Source: Paraburkholderia podalyriae
GTDB lineage: Bacteria > Pseudomonadota > Gammaproteobacteria > Burkholderiales > Burkholderiaceae
Reading direction: 5' to 3'
NCBI RefSeq assembly: GCF_014397785.1
Contig: NZ_VZQQ01000034.1
Location: forward strand, 1-64,000
Length of the DNA stretch: 64,000 nt
Shown here: positions 50,721 to 60,372 of the stretch, in pieces
Layout of the letters: the number at the start of each line of letters is the position of its first letter
How positions within the stretch are numbered: position 1 is the stretch's first letter
Made by a program: the position numbers and the translations under genes
Notes under the pieces: generated by a model
Seen by the model: the letters and a program-made list of their open reading frames with translations, nothing else
The model's database searches: none
Told to the model about the DNA's origin: nothing

Positions 50721-52679
50721 TCAAACAGCCACCGCGATAACCAAAGCATACGGACGCAGCAACACCAGGCGAATAAGCTCCGCCCGCGCGGGACACGGCA
50801 TGACGTCCGTGTCTCGCACCGTCTCTTCATCAAGGATAGACGCGTGGAAAGATGCGGTCCCCCCAACAAGCGTCAGTCGCACCGTGTGCGCGCGGTCAGT
50901 CAGATTGGCTACCACGACTCGAATGCGCCCTTGCGTGTCGCGGGCGGCGATGCATGCGATCGCGGACCGCTGCGCCGCTGCGACGGCGACAGGAAGCCTG
51001 TCCGACCCCGACATGGCAGCGAGCACGCGGGCCACTGCAAACATCGGATATCGCGTCACGCCATCGCTGACGTCTGCGAGACCTCGCTCTCCCGTCAACG
51101 CACCTAGCGTCAAGGTGTCGATCTGCGCACCTTCGAGCGCCGCCGCGTAACCCGCGAGCCACGCGCCGCCGAACAGCGAGGTCTGCCGCGGATCGAGGCC
51201 GGCCATCGCAATCCGTTCGCGGTGCGGGTTGGGCATCACGCGCGAGCCGTACGGATTCTGGCGCATGCCGATCGACACCGGCCCGATCGAGTAAGGTTGC
51301 GCGCCGACCAGCGAGCGACATGATCGGGTGATGTGTGGAATGGCTTCGAGCGTCTGCATCACGCTACGATCGTCGGCCGCGTGGACAATCGGACACGTCG
51401 CATGCGTGACCCAATCGACACGCGCGAGCGACGGGCGCTTACGATTGAGCTCGGTGAAATAGCTCAGCATCCCGCCGCCGATCCTCCGTCCCGGAAAGGC
51501 GGCGCGCGCGGCGCGATACACGTCGTCGAGCGCCGGGCACGGCGGGCTGATGCTGCCCGGCGGATTCGACTGCCGGTGCACGGAGGGGCTGACGATGATC
51601 CCGTCGATAGGCAGTTTTGCCGCCTCGATCAGCGCGGCCAGCGCGTCGAGTTCGCACCGCGGTTCATCGATGCCGGGCAGCGCGTATTCGAGCACGGCCG
51701 CGATACCCGTGCGCCGCTGCAATGCCGCGAACCGTTCCAGTTCGGCCATGCCGTGTCCCGCCACGGGATCGAAGCTCAACGTGAGTTGCTGAGGGGCCAG
51801 CTCGGCAAGCAATCCGGGATGCGCAAGCGCTGCGTCGATCTCGCTAGCGGCAATCGCGATGCCGAGGGCCGGCATCGTTTCGTTCGTTTCCTGAGTCAGG
51901 TCGAGTGTGATCGTCGCAGTATCGTCCTGCGCCGGGATCGACGGCACGCCTGCGCCGCCCGAGACCGCCCCGCTGCAGGCTTCGACACTCAGCGTCACGC
52001 TCTGGCGCTCCACGGCCCCTGCCCGGAGCGTGTAAGGCCACGGCAACGCGAGCGGCCGCGAATAAGTCTTGAATGACGCATCGGACCAGTTGCGCTGGTC
52101 TTCCATCTCGAACACGTCGCCGGTGAATGCGCAGCGCACCGTGAGCCCGCAGGCGAGATCGTGTTCGATCGCGCAGATGTCCTTGAACGGCTGCCACGGA
52201 TCGATCAGCTCTGGAAATGCCGATTGCTCTTGCGTTCCGTCTCCATGCTCGACGCGTGCGGGCGCGCCTGCCACACCATCGATCGGATGCAGCACGCAGA
52301 ATCCGCAGCGGGCCGTCAGAAAATCATTTTGGGCGGTCACGGACGCATCGAAGCGCAGCGCGGCATCGGCCGAGCAGACGATGCGCAGGTCGTAGTTCAG
52401 CACCTGTCCATCGGGATTCGCACACTGCGCCCGATAAGCGATGCGAAAGCCGTGCTCGTCCTCGTCGAGTTCGACGCCCTCCAGTTTCGGACGGCAGGTG
52501 CCCCAGTCCTTGTCGCGAACCAGCAACGCGACCGAGCGGATCACTTCGACATCGCAATAGCGGATTTCGCGCAACGCACCGTCGACCAGCAGCGCCGACC
52601 ACGGGCCGGCCCGCACACACCGCTCCTGTTCCCTGCTCTGCGTCGTGCCATAGCGGGCTATCGCGACGTCCACGCTCAT
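50721..52679 (-). CDS. apnL: D-apionate lactonase (ApnL-type)
   Basis: A 652-aa cytoplasmic protein resembling the D-apionate lactonases of D-apiose catabolism, which hydrolyse D-apionolactone to D-apionate. Visible features are an N-terminal sandwich region (WSALLVDGALREIRYCDVEVIR, DWGTCRP), the acidic ERQ/SFDP segment LTLSFDPVAGHG near residue 355, GGGMLSYFTELNRKRP near 460 and THATCPIVHAADDRSVMQTLEA near 485. I recognise it mainly from overall sequence and from context next to ApsD. The start at 52679 overlaps the ApsD stop (ATGA); a much longer open frame upstream is antisense noise of ApsD in another frame. Last gene of the operon. Confidence 0.75.
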   Translation of the reverse strand: MSVDVAIARYGTTQSREQERCVRAGPWSALLVDGALREIRYCDVEVIRSVALLVRDKDWGTCRPKLEGVELDEDEHGFRIAYRAQCANPDGQVLNYDLRIVCSADAALRFDASVTAQNDFLTARCGFCVLHPIDGVAGAPARVEHGDGTQEQSAFPELIDPWQPFKDICAIEHDLACGLTVRCAFTGDVFEMEDQRNWSDASFKTYSRPLALPWPYTLRAGAVERQSVTLSVEACSGAVSGGAGVPSIPAQDDTATITLDLTQETNETMPALGIAIAASEIDAALAHPGLLAELAPQQLTLSFDPVAGHGMAELERFAALQRRTGIAAVLEYALPGIDEPRCELDALAALIEAAKLPIDGIIVSPSVHRQSNPPGSISPPCPALDDVYRAARAAFPGRRIGGGMLSYFTELNRKRPSLARVDWVTHATCPIVHAADDRSVMQTLEAIPHITRSCRSLVGAQPYSIGPVSIGMRQNPYGSRVMPNPHRERIAMAGLDPRQTSLFGGAWLAGYAAALEGAQIDTLTLGALTGERGLADVSDGVTRYPMFAVARVLAAMSGSDRLPVAVAAAQRSAIACIAARDTQGRIRVVVANLTDRAHTVRLTLVGGTASFHASILDEETVRDTDVMPCPARAELIRLVLLRPYALVIAVAV

Positions 52680-53770
52680 TGCGCCTTCTTCGCAGCGGCG
52701 CCGAGCATCTCCGTCATCTCGATGCCGCGTCCTTGCCGCGCTGAAACATAAGTCGCCTCGACGAGCGCGAGCGTCGCGAGATTGTCGCGCCCGCTGGTCG
52801 CGGGCTCGACACCGCGGCGCAGGCAGTCGATCCAGTGCGATTGAATGCTCGCCACGCTGCCCTGGATCGCCTCCCACGGCGCGCTCGCCCACGAAAGGGT
52901 CGGCGGTGTCACGTCGCGCATTTCGGTTCCTGCCGCGGTATGAATCTGCAACCGATAGTCCGCGGACAGACGTAGCGTGCCCGCCGAACCATCCACTTCG
53001 ACCAGCGCTTGCGGAAACAGCTCGCGCGGCAGCCGTGTCGCGTAGCTGCAATCGACGATACTGGTCACGCCCTGCTCGTGGCTCAGCATGATCGTCGCGA
53101 CGTCCTCGCCTCTGATCGCCGGATTCACGCGCGATGTGCTCGCATAGAGCCGCTTCACGTCGCCGAACAGAAACCGCGCGATATCGAGCACATGAATGCC
53201 GAGATCCTCGACGATAAAGCGCTCGCCTTCGGCCAGATACGGTTGGCCACTGAACACGTCGAATCCCGAGCGGAACGACACGCGTCCCCAGAACGGCTTG
53301 CCGATCTCGCCGCGCTGCAAGGCCGCGCCGACCGACTGAATCGCGCTTTGCCAGCGGAAGTTCTCGTGAACCATCAGTGCTACGCCCGCCTCTTTGCACG
53401 CGTCGACCATCGCGCGGGCATCGTCGAGCGTGCGCGCGAATGGCTTCTGACAGATCACTGCGAGCTTTGCCCGCGCGGCGAGTTCGACAAGCGCTTTATG
53501 GCTCGCCACCGTGGTTGCGATATCGACGAAATCCAACTGCTCTGCTGCCAGCATCGCGGCCGCATCGGTGTAAAGACGCTCGATGCCGAACTCGCGGCCG
53601 GCCGCCTGAAGCCGCGTTTGGTCCGCGTCGCACAGCGCGACGATGCGCGCCTCCCCGATTTCGCGCCACGCGTGCAGATGATTTCGCGAGAAAAACCCAC
53701 AGCCGATCAACGCACCTTTGAACACTGTCTGCTCCCCGTTGGAAACGGTCCGCATGCTCGCTGCGCTCAT
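52676..53770 (-). CDS. apsD: D-apiose dehydrogenase (ApsD-type Gfo/Idh oxidoreductase)
   Basis: A 364-aa NAD-dependent oxidoreductase. The Rossmann motif GALIGCGFFSRNHLHAW at about residue 18, the QKPFARTLDDARAMV segment with Lys-Pro near 110 and EDLGIHVLDIARFL near 190 with the catalytic His match the Gfo/Idh fold; GCGFFxxNHLxAW is characteristic of D-apiose dehydrogenases. It oxidises D-apiose to apionolactone. Its stop overlaps the lactonase start, and it follows the permease gene by 3 nt. The first ATG is used; ATG or GTG codons 5 and 16 positions later are possible alternatives. Confidence 0.76.
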   Translation of the reverse strand: MSAASMRTVSNGEQTVFKGALIGCGFFSRNHLHAWREIGEARIVALCDADQTRLQAAGREFGIERLYTDAAAMLAAEQLDFVDIATTVASHKALVELAARAKLAVICQKPFARTLDDARAMVDACKEAGVALMVHENFRWQSAIQSVGAALQRGEIGKPFWGRVSFRSGFDVFSGQPYLAEGERFIVEDLGIHVLDIARFLFGDVKRLYASTSRVNPAIRGEDVATIMLSHEQGVTSIVDCSYATRLPRELFPQALVEVDGSAGTLRLSADYRLQIHTAAGTEMRDVTPPTLSWASAPWEAIQGSVASIQSHWIDCLRRGVEPATSGRDNLATLALVEATYVSARQGRGIEMTEMLGAAAKKAQ

Positions 53771-53773
53771 CGC

Positions 53774-54856
53774 TCAGGCCCCCGTCGCCGCCTGCTTCTG
53801 CAACGCGAAGCGCTGCTGCACACGCCGCTGGATCTGGTCGACGACTACTGCCGCGACGATCACGACGCCCTTGATCACGGTCTGCCAGAACGCACTGACG
53901 CCCATCATCACGAGCCCGTCCGACAGGATCCCGATCACGAACGCGCCGATGATCGTGCCGCCGAACTTGCCGCGCCCGCCGGACATCGAGGTGCCGCCGA
54001 GCACGGCCGCCGCGATCGCGTTGAGTTCGAAGGTTTCGCCGCTCATCGGATGCGAGGCGACCAGTTCCGACGCGATGATCAAGCCGACGATCGCCGCACA
54101 CAGCCCCGAGAACATATAAACGAACATCTTCACGCGATTGACTCGCACGCCGGACAACTGCGCAGCGCGCTCGTTGCTGCCGACCGCGTAGATCTGACGG
54201 CCGAGTGGCGTGCGCCCGGCGATGTAGGCGGCGATCGCGCCGAGCGCAACGAGCAGCCAGATCGTCAACGGAATCCCCAGGATCGTCGCCGAGCCGAGGA
54301 TCGGAAAGCCGGTGGTGCCATAGTCCGGATCGCCGGTCAGATTCGGGAACGTCTCGCCGTTCGACGACAGCAACGCGGCGCCGCGCGCGATATACAACGT
54401 GCCGAGCGTCGCGATGAACGGCGCGACGTTCAGCCGCGTGATCAGCAGCCCGTTGATCGCGCCGAGCGCGACACCCGTCAGCAGCGCGACGATGACCACT
54501 TCCGGCACGCTCAGGTAAAGCGTGTATTCGTCGCCGAGCGGAATGCCGTGCAGAATCAGCCCGCCCGCCACCATGCCCGACAGGCCGACGATCGACCCGA
54601 CCGACAGATCGATGCCGCCCGCCACGATCACGAAGGTCATGCCGATCGCGAGAAAGGCATTGAGCGCGACGTGGCGCGACATGATCAGCAGGTTTTCCCA
54701 GCTCACGAAGTTGTGCGCCGCGAACGAAAAGAAAATCACCACCGCGAACAACGCGATGAAGGTGCGCAGTTTCAACAGCAACAGGAGCGGCGCCTCGCTC
54801 AGGCTCGCGCCCGAAACCTCGCCCTTCAAGATGATCGCCATCCGGTTCTCCCTCAT
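53774..54856 (-). CDS. ABC sugar permease, RbsC-type
   Basis: A 360-aa inner-membrane permease with about 10 helices. NAFLAIGMTFVIVAGGIDLSVGS near residue 65 and NAIAAAVLGGTSMSGGRGKFGGT near 275 are the RbsC/XylH hallmarks. The start overlaps the ATPase stop (54853-54856). With the ATPase, DUF2291 protein and RbsB-type binding protein it forms the first importer of the operon, most simply for D-apiose. Confidence 0.9.
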   Translation of the reverse strand: MRENRMAIILKGEVSGASLSEAPLLLLLKLRTFIALFAVVIFFSFAAHNFVSWENLLIMSRHVALNAFLAIGMTFVIVAGGIDLSVGSIVGLSGMVAGGLILHGIPLGDEYTLYLSVPEVVIVALLTGVALGAINGLLITRLNVAPFIATLGTLYIARGAALLSSNGETFPNLTGDPDYGTTGFPILGSATILGIPLTIWLLVALGAIAAYIAGRTPLGRQIYAVGSNERAAQLSGVRVNRVKMFVYMFSGLCAAIVGLIIASELVASHPMSGETFELNAIAAAVLGGTSMSGGRGKFGGTIIGAFVIGILSDGLVMMGVSAFWQTVIKGVVIVAAVVVDQIQRRVQQRFALQKQAATGA

Positions 54857-56418
54857 GCAGTGATTGTGTGGTTGGATGCGCTGACGTGAGCGGTACGATG
54901 CCCGATCGCCGAGGCGGCGACGAGCGCGTGCTGGGTCGCGTCGGCGGCGTCGAACCCGGCGGTCAGGCGCCCGTTCGACATCACCAGAATGCGGTCGGAC
55001 AGCGCCATCACCTCTTCCAGATCCGACGTGACGAAGAGAATGCCGAGCCCTTTCACGGCCAGATCGCGCATCACCTTGAAAATGTCGGCCTTCGCGCCGA
55101 CGTCGATGCCGCGGCTCGGCTCGTCCATCAGCAGCACGGTGGGTGTGGTCATCAGCGCCCGTGCGATCACCACCTTCTGCTGATTGCCGCCCGACAGCGA
55201 GCTGACCGGCAGTCGCCAGTCCGCGACCTTGATCGCGAGCTCGCGGATGTACTGGCCGATCGAGCGCTGCTCGCGCGCGGAATTGATATGAAAGCCGCGC
55301 GCAAACTCGGCGAGGCTCGCGATCGTCATGTTCTCGCCGATCGACAGCACCGGTAACAGCGCATCGGTCTTGCGATCCTCGGGAATCAGCGCGATGCCCG
55401 CCGCGACCCGGCCCGCCACCGGCGTGCGTTGCAGCGGCTTACCGTTGAGCACGACCTCGCCGCTCGCCTGGCGGTGACAGCCGAGAATGCACTCGAACAG
55501 CTCGGAGCGCCCGGCGCCCATCAGCCCATAAATGCCGACGATTTCACCGGCATGCAGCGTCAGCGACACATGATCGACCGTGAAGCCGTGGGTCTTGCCC
55601 GGCAGCGACACGTCTCGCACGCACAGCACCTCGTCGCCGCGCGCGTGTCCGATCGGCCGCGAGAAATCCTTGGTGTCGCGGCCCACCATCTGGCGCACGA
55701 TCCACGGGACGTCGACCTGTGCCATCGGTTGATGGCCGGTGATACGGCCATCGCGCAGCACCGTGATGTAGTCGCCGATCCGGATCAGCTCCTCCAGCCG
55801 ATGTGAGATGTAGACGATCGCCACGCCCTGCGCTTTCAGTTCGGCGATGACCCGGAACAGCACGTCGACTTCGGCCGCGCTCAGCGCCGAAGTCGGTTCG
55901 TCGAGAATCAGCACACGCGCGTCGTGCGCGAGCGCCTTCGCGATTTCTACGAGTTGCTGCTGGCCGATGCGCAGATCCTCGACCAGCGTATCCGGACTCA
56001 GGTCGAGTTCGAGACGCGCGAGCAGCTCACGCACGCGCTCCCGTTGTGCGTCGATGTCGATGTGCACACCGGCACGCGTGAGTTCGTGCGCGATGAAGAC
56101 GTTCTCGGCAATCGACAGATTCGGAAACAGATTCAGTTCCTGATAAACAATGCCGATGCCTCGCTGCAATGCGTGTGCGCTGTTTTCCAGCTCGATCGGC
56201 GCGCCGTCGAGCATCAGCCGTCCCGACGTTGGCGTCTCGGCGCCCGCGATGATCTTCATCAGCGTGGACTTGCCTGCGCCGTTTTCGCCGACCAGCACGT
56301 TCACGGCCGCGCGCCGCACCGCGAAGTTCACTTCCTTTAGCGCGATCGTGCCCGGATAGATCTTCGTCACCGCCTCGACTTGCAGAATCACCTCGTCCTG
56401 CGTTTGCGTCGCGCTCAT
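54853..56418 (-). CDS. ABC sugar ATPase with two nucleotide-binding domains, RbsA-type
   Basis: A 521-aa tandem ATPase. NBD1 has Walker A GENGAGKST near residue 44, an atypical signature RIGQQQ, and Walker B VLILDEPTSAL near 165. NBD2 has LSGGNQQKVVIARAL and VLLMDEPSRGID near 415. Normal length and layout for RbsA/MglA/XylG. The ATG at 56418 overlaps the stop of the DUF2291 gene; longer frames upstream are spurious. Energises the RbsC-type permease encoded next. Confidence 0.92.
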   Translation of the reverse strand: MSATQTQDEVILQVEAVTKIYPGTIALKEVNFAVRRAAVNVLVGENGAGKSTLMKIIAGAETPTSGRLMLDGAPIELENSAHALQRGIGIVYQELNLFPNLSIAENVFIAHELTRAGVHIDIDAQRERVRELLARLELDLSPDTLVEDLRIGQQQLVEIAKALAHDARVLILDEPTSALSAAEVDVLFRVIAELKAQGVAIVYISHRLEELIRIGDYITVLRDGRITGHQPMAQVDVPWIVRQMVGRDTKDFSRPIGHARGDEVLCVRDVSLPGKTHGFTVDHVSLTLHAGEIVGIYGLMGAGRSELFECILGCHRQASGEVVLNGKPLQRTPVAGRVAAGIALIPEDRKTDALLPVLSIGENMTIASLAEFARGFHINSAREQRSIGQYIRELAIKVADWRLPVSSLSGGNQQKVVIARALMTTPTVLLMDEPSRGIDVGAKADIFKVMRDLAVKGLGILFVTSDLEEVMALSDRILVMSNGRLTAGFDAADATQHALVAASAIGHRTAHVSASNHTITA

Positions 56419-57074
56419 GGCTTGTCTCCGACGGCGATGGCGAGCGGCACGACTTCCGGCTGTTCCGCCGATGAGTCGTACGAGAACGCACCCGTTACGG
56501 TGATTTCCTTGCCCTTCAGGCCGTCGCGCGATAGCGGTTTCATCACATGCGCCGCGGCATAGCTGTTGAGCGCGGTGCCGAACTGCGCATATTCGATCTG
56601 ATTGCGAAAGCTCTCGAACGAGAGGAAATCGAGCGTGTCGCGCAGCGTGGTGCCGAGTACCGTCGGGCCGATATCGACGATGACGTCGACCTTGCCGCCG
56701 CCATCGACATCGACGCCGACGGTGCCTTGGCTCGATTGCATGTCCACTTCGACGATCTTGCCGTGCAGCTTCGTCGGAAAATTCCACGGCGCGCTGTCGT
56801 CCTTGCCGCGATAGCCGTACTTGCGGCCCGCCGCGTCCGGGTCCGCCTTGATCGCGTCGCGCAACGTCGGGTAGTCGGTCGCGCGCTTCTCGACATCGGG
56901 CACGATCTTGCTGGACCACATCGACGCGACCATCGCGGTCGGATCGTAGCCCGCGGATGCGTACGCATCGCGCGAATGTTTCGACGCCTGCGCGTCATGC
57001 TTGACCAGCTTGCAACCGGTCAGGGCACCGCTCATTGCGATCACGATGAGCGCGCCGCGGATGCAACCTCTCAT
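56415..57074 (-). CDS. DUF2291 periplasmic lipoprotein of sugar ABC operons
   Basis: A 219-aa lipoprotein with lipobox ALTGC near residue 21. The mature domain (SMWSSKIVPDVEKRATDY, WNFPTKLHGKIVEVDMQSSQGTVGVDVDGGG) is the DUF2291 family, found almost always with RbsABC-type importers. Its role is not established; it may assist the binding protein. It lies between the binding-protein gene and the ATPase gene and overlaps the latter by 4 nt. Confidence 0.85.
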   Translation of the reverse strand: MRGCIRGALIVIAMSGALTGCKLVKHDAQASKHSRDAYASAGYDPTAMVASMWSSKIVPDVEKRATDYPTLRDAIKADPDAAGRKYGYRGKDDSAPWNFPTKLHGKIVEVDMQSSQGTVGVDVDGGGKVDVIVDIGPTVLGTTLRDTLDFLSFESFRNQIEYAQFGTALNSYAAAHVMKPLSRDGLKGKEITVTGAFSYDSSAEQPEVVPLAIAVGDKP

Positions 57075-57154
57075 GGTTCACCTCATGCCACACCGATGGA
57101 ACAGCATGTCGCGCCGCGAGGGATGCTCACCCGCATCCTCACGGCGCTCCGCGA

Positions 57155-58090
57155 TCAGCGCAGCGCGAACAGGTCGAGCTTACCGGCGTTCGCCTTGGTG
57201 ATCAGCGTGCAGTTGATCAGCTGCTTTTCGGGCTTGCCGGTCGCGCCCGTTTTCAGATACTTGTCCGCCTGTTCGACCGCTTCGTTGGCGGCCAGCGCGG
57301 CCGGTTGCAGCACGGTCGCGCGGATTTCGTCGCGCTTGATCGCGTCGCGCACGTCATTGCTGCCGTCGAAGCCGACCACGATCACGTCCGGCCGCCTGGC
57401 CGCCTTCAGTGCCGCCGATGCGCCCATCGCCATCGTGTCGTTGCCGGCGATCACGCCCTTGATGTCCGGATGGCTCTGCAGAATCGTTTCCATCACCCGG
57501 TACGCTTCCGTTTGGCTCCAGTTCGCCGATTGCCGCTCGACCATCTTCAGGTTCGGGAACTGATCGATCACGTCGTGATAGCCCTTCGAGCGGATGCCCG
57601 CGTTGATATCGGACTCGCGTCCGACCAGTTCGACGTAGTTGCCCTTCTCGCCCAAGGCCTTGACGAACGCGCGGCCGCCAAGTTGCGCGCCCTGATAGTT
57701 GTTCGACACGATCTGCGCGACCGCGATGCCGGTCGCGTTGATTTCGCGGTCGATCAGGAAAGCCGGAATACCTGCGTCCTTCGCTTTCCTGACCGCCGAG
57801 ATCGACGCCTCGGAACCGGCGTTGTCGAGCACGATCGCCTTCGCGCCGCGCGCAATCGCGGTGTCGACGAGTTGCGACTGCTTGTTCGCGTCGTCGTCAT
57901 GAACCAGCACGATGGTGCTGTAGCCGAGCGCCTTCGCGCGGGCATCCGCGGTATCGGCTTCGGCCTTGAAGAACGGATTGTCGTGCGACGGCGTGATGAT
58001 GGCGATCAGGCCGGCCGCCTGCGCGCTCGTCGTACCGACGACCGCCAGCGCAACCAACGCCAGAGCGAACAACCGCTTCGATGCTTTCAT
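57155..58090 (-). CDS. Sugar ABC periplasmic binding protein, RbsB-type
   Basis: A 311-aa exported binding protein. The signal peptide ends near residue 25 (TSAQA). The mature part opens GLIAIITPSHDNPFFKAEADTA, the RbsB-like start, with DREINATGIAVAQIVSNN near 145 and VIAGNDTMAMGASAALKAA near 215 lining the sugar pocket. AGGAGA lies 7-8 nt before the ATG at 58090. It heads the first importer set; D-apiose is the expected ligand from the enzymes downstream, which is inference. Confidence 0.9.
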   Translation of the reverse strand: MKASKRLFALALVALAVVGTTSAQAAGLIAIITPSHDNPFFKAEADTADARAKALGYSTIVLVHDDDANKQSQLVDTAIARGAKAIVLDNAGSEASISAVRKAKDAGIPAFLIDREINATGIAVAQIVSNNYQGAQLGGRAFVKALGEKGNYVELVGRESDINAGIRSKGYHDVIDQFPNLKMVERQSANWSQTEAYRVMETILQSHPDIKGVIAGNDTMAMGASAALKAARRPDVIVVGFDGSNDVRDAIKRDEIRATVLQPAALAANEAVEQADKYLKTGATGKPEKQLINCTLITKANAGKLDLFALR

Positions 58091-58156
58091 GGTCTGTCTC
58101 CTGTGTACTTCGTTATCGGGTACAGCTACATCAAGCACTGCATCTTGCTCATCTGC

Positions 58157-59401
58157 TCACTTCCAGAATTCCAGCGCACCCGCCAGCGCGCGGCTGCGCT
58201 CGGCATGACGCTCGAGCGGCACGCCTTCCATCGCCGCGATCCACGCTTCGCGCAATGCCTCGACGCCCGCGGCCACGCCGTGTGGATGACCGAAGATGCC
58301 GCCACCCGCCGTATGGATCAGATCCGCGCAGCCGATTGCCGCATACGTGTTCGCCGCTTGCAATCCGGTCTGCCCCGAACTGAACACCGGCATCGCGCGC
58401 ATCGGCGCTGCGTCCAGCGCCGGCGCGAGCACCGCGCGAGCGGCCGCGATCACGCTATCGTCCGATTCGCTGAACTTGTTGCGCAGGCCGTTCACGTGCA
58501 AATGATCGGCGCCCGCCAGACGCCATAGCTTTTGCCATGGCGCGTAGTCCCATCCCAACGCTTCACATCGGGTCAGATAACCCCAGCCCGCGCGATGCGC
58601 ATGAATCGGCAACTGGCTATGACGTCGCAATTCGTGCAGCCCGACGAGGCCGATCGAATTGAGCACCGCCATCACGCAGGTGCCGCCTTCGGCCAGCACG
58701 AGATCGTGACGGCGCTTCATCTGGTCGAGCTCGCCGGTCAGGTTGAACGCAACCATCACCTTCTTGCCGGTTCGCTCCGCGTGCTCGTTGACGACCCGCA
58801 TCACCGCGCGCACGCGCTCGTCGAACGGGCAATGCGGACCATCGCCCTGCAGTTCGTCGTCCTTGATGAAATCGATGCCGCCCGCGACCAGCTGCTTCAC
58901 CTGCTCGGCGGTTTCCTGCGGCGACAAGCCCACGCTCGGCTTGATGATCGTGCCGATCAGCGGGCCGCGCGTGACCCCCGACAGCCGGCGAGTGCCGTCG
59001 ATACCGAACGCGGGCCCCGGATAGGCGGCAGCGAACGACGCCGGCAGTTGCAGATCCTTGAGCCGCAAGCCCGACACCTGGCGCAGCTCGAACAGGTTGC
59101 CGGCGATCGTCGACATCAGGTTCGGCAGCGATGCGCCGACGTTTTCGATCGGCCACGACAACTCGAGCAAGCACTGTGTATAGCGTTTCGCCTGCACGCC
59201 ACCGGGCAGACCGGGCGTGTCGCTGTGACCGAGCTCCTGCAGGCGCTCTACCCGAGCCCCGGCGCGCGCTTTCAGTTCCGGCGTTTCGTTGGGCAGCGCG
59301 ACAAAGGTGCCGCTCGACTGCTCGCCGGCGATCACGTCGGCGGCCTGTTGCGGGTCGACGCCGGTTTCCAGCCAGTAGGTCGCGTGGATGCGTTCGGTCA
59401 C
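58157..59401 (-). CDS. RuBisCO-like protein, 3-oxo-isoapionate-4-phosphate acting type (OiaX/OiaT)
   Basis: A 414-aa RuBisCO-superfamily protein. Active-site elements are kept: GTIIKPSVGLSP with the first Lys, GGIDFIKDDELQG with the carbamylated Lys and metal-binding Asp/Glu, AHRAGWGY with His, MPVFSSGQTG and HTAGGGIFGHPHG phosphate loop. It is shorter than RuBisCO large subunits. In D-apiose clusters such proteins decarboxylate (OiaX) or split with transcarboxylation/hydrolysis (OiaT) 3-oxo-isoapionate 4-phosphate; which one cannot be decided here. The start is GTG at 59401 with AAGGAG 6-7 nt upstream, overlapping the SMP-30 gene stop. Confidence 0.83.
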   Translation of the reverse strand: MTERIHATYWLETGVDPQQAADVIAGEQSSGTFVALPNETPELKARAGARVERLQELGHSDTPGLPGGVQAKRYTQCLLELSWPIENVGASLPNLMSTIAGNLFELRQVSGLRLKDLQLPASFAAAYPGPAFGIDGTRRLSGVTRGPLIGTIIKPSVGLSPQETAEQVKQLVAGGIDFIKDDELQGDGPHCPFDERVRAVMRVVNEHAERTGKKVMVAFNLTGELDQMKRRHDLVLAEGGTCVMAVLNSIGLVGLHELRRHSQLPIHAHRAGWGYLTRCEALGWDYAPWQKLWRLAGADHLHVNGLRNKFSESDDSVIAAARAVLAPALDAAPMRAMPVFSSGQTGLQAANTYAAIGCADLIHTAGGGIFGHPHGVAAGVEALREAWIAAMEGVPLERHAERSRALAGALEFWK

Positions 59402-60348
59402 GATGTGCTCCTTGATGATTCGTGTTCGGATGGAGCGGCGGGTCTGCGTGCCCCGGTGACAGGCAGCCTGACCGCATAAAGCGAGGTGGTCGCGCAAATG
59501 AAAAGCTGATTGTGTTGCGGGCCGCCGAACGCGACGTTCGCGACGGGTTCGGGCGTGAGAATCTTGCCGAGCAGCGTGCCGTCCGGGTGGTAGCAATGCA
59601 CGCCGTCCGCCGCGCCTGCCCACAGCCGCCCCGCGCTATCGACGCGCAATCCGTCGAACATGCCGTTCGTGCAGCTGGCGAACACCTCACCGCCGCGCAG
59701 CGCGTGCCCACTCACATCGAAAGCGCGGATATGACGCGGACCGTCCTTCACATGGGTGACGCCGCTGTCGACGATATACAGCCGCTCTTCGTCCGGGCTG
59801 AACGCGAGCCCGTTCGGGCGGATGAAGTCATCGGCGACGATCGCGCATTCGCCACTGTGCGCGTCGATCCGGTACACGTGGCACGCGCCGATTTCCGACG
59901 GCGCGGCATGGCCTTCGAAATCGTCGTCGATGCCGTAGGCCGGATCGGAGAACCAGATCGAACCGTCCGACTTCACGACCACGTCGTTCGGGCTGTTCAG
60001 CCGCTTGCCCTGACAGTGAGACGCGAGCGTCGTCACACTACCGTCGTGCTCGGTGCGTGTGAGCGAGCGCGAGCCGTGTTCGCAGCGCAGCACACGCCCT
60101 TCGCGATCGAGCGTGTGGCCGTTCGCATAGCGCGCTGGCGTGACGAATACGCTGACGCTGCCGTCGGTTTCGTCCCAGCGCAACACCCGATCATTCGGAA
60201 TATCGCTCCACAGCAGATAGCGGCCCGCCGGCACGTACACCGGTCCTTCAGCCCAACGGCAGCCGCTGTATAGCTGATGCACGTTCTCGCTGCGCCGCAC
60301 GCAGCGGCTGAAGCGTTCGTCGAATTCGACAAAGTCACGCTCTGACAT
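59398..60348 (-). CDS. SMP-30/gluconolactonase-family lactonase
   Basis: A 316-aa six-bladed propeller hydrolase. Metal ligands fit the family: Glu in CRWAEGPVYV near residue 34, Asn in LNSPNDVVV near 120, Asn in FIRPNGLAFS near 168 and Asp in MFDGLRVD near 220. It would open a sugar lactone. It lies upstream of the RuBisCO-like gene (GTGA overlap) and in an operon that already has an ApnL lactonase, so it may act on a different lactone, or share the apionolactone step. Confidence 0.85.
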   Translation of the reverse strand: MSERDFVEFDERFSRCVRRSENVHQLYSGCRWAEGPVYVPAGRYLLWSDIPNDRVLRWDETDGSVSVFVTPARYANGHTLDREGRVLRCEHGSRSLTRTEHDGSVTTLASHCQGKRLNSPNDVVVKSDGSIWFSDPAYGIDDDFEGHAAPSEIGACHVYRIDAHSGECAIVADDFIRPNGLAFSPDEERLYIVDSGVTHVKDGPRHIRAFDVSGHALRGGEVFASCTNGMFDGLRVDSAGRLWAGAADGVHCYHPDGTLLGKILTPEPVANVAFGGPQHNQLFICATTSLYAVRLPVTGARRPAAPSEHESSRSTS

Positions 60349-60372
60349 AGCCTGAACGCTCCGTTGTGCCGC

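Noticed and set aside
53009..54889. 626-codon open frame opposite ApsD and the RbsC-type permease
   Set aside because: Spans two well-supported genes on the other strand, is extremely Arg/Asp/His-rich and has no motif.
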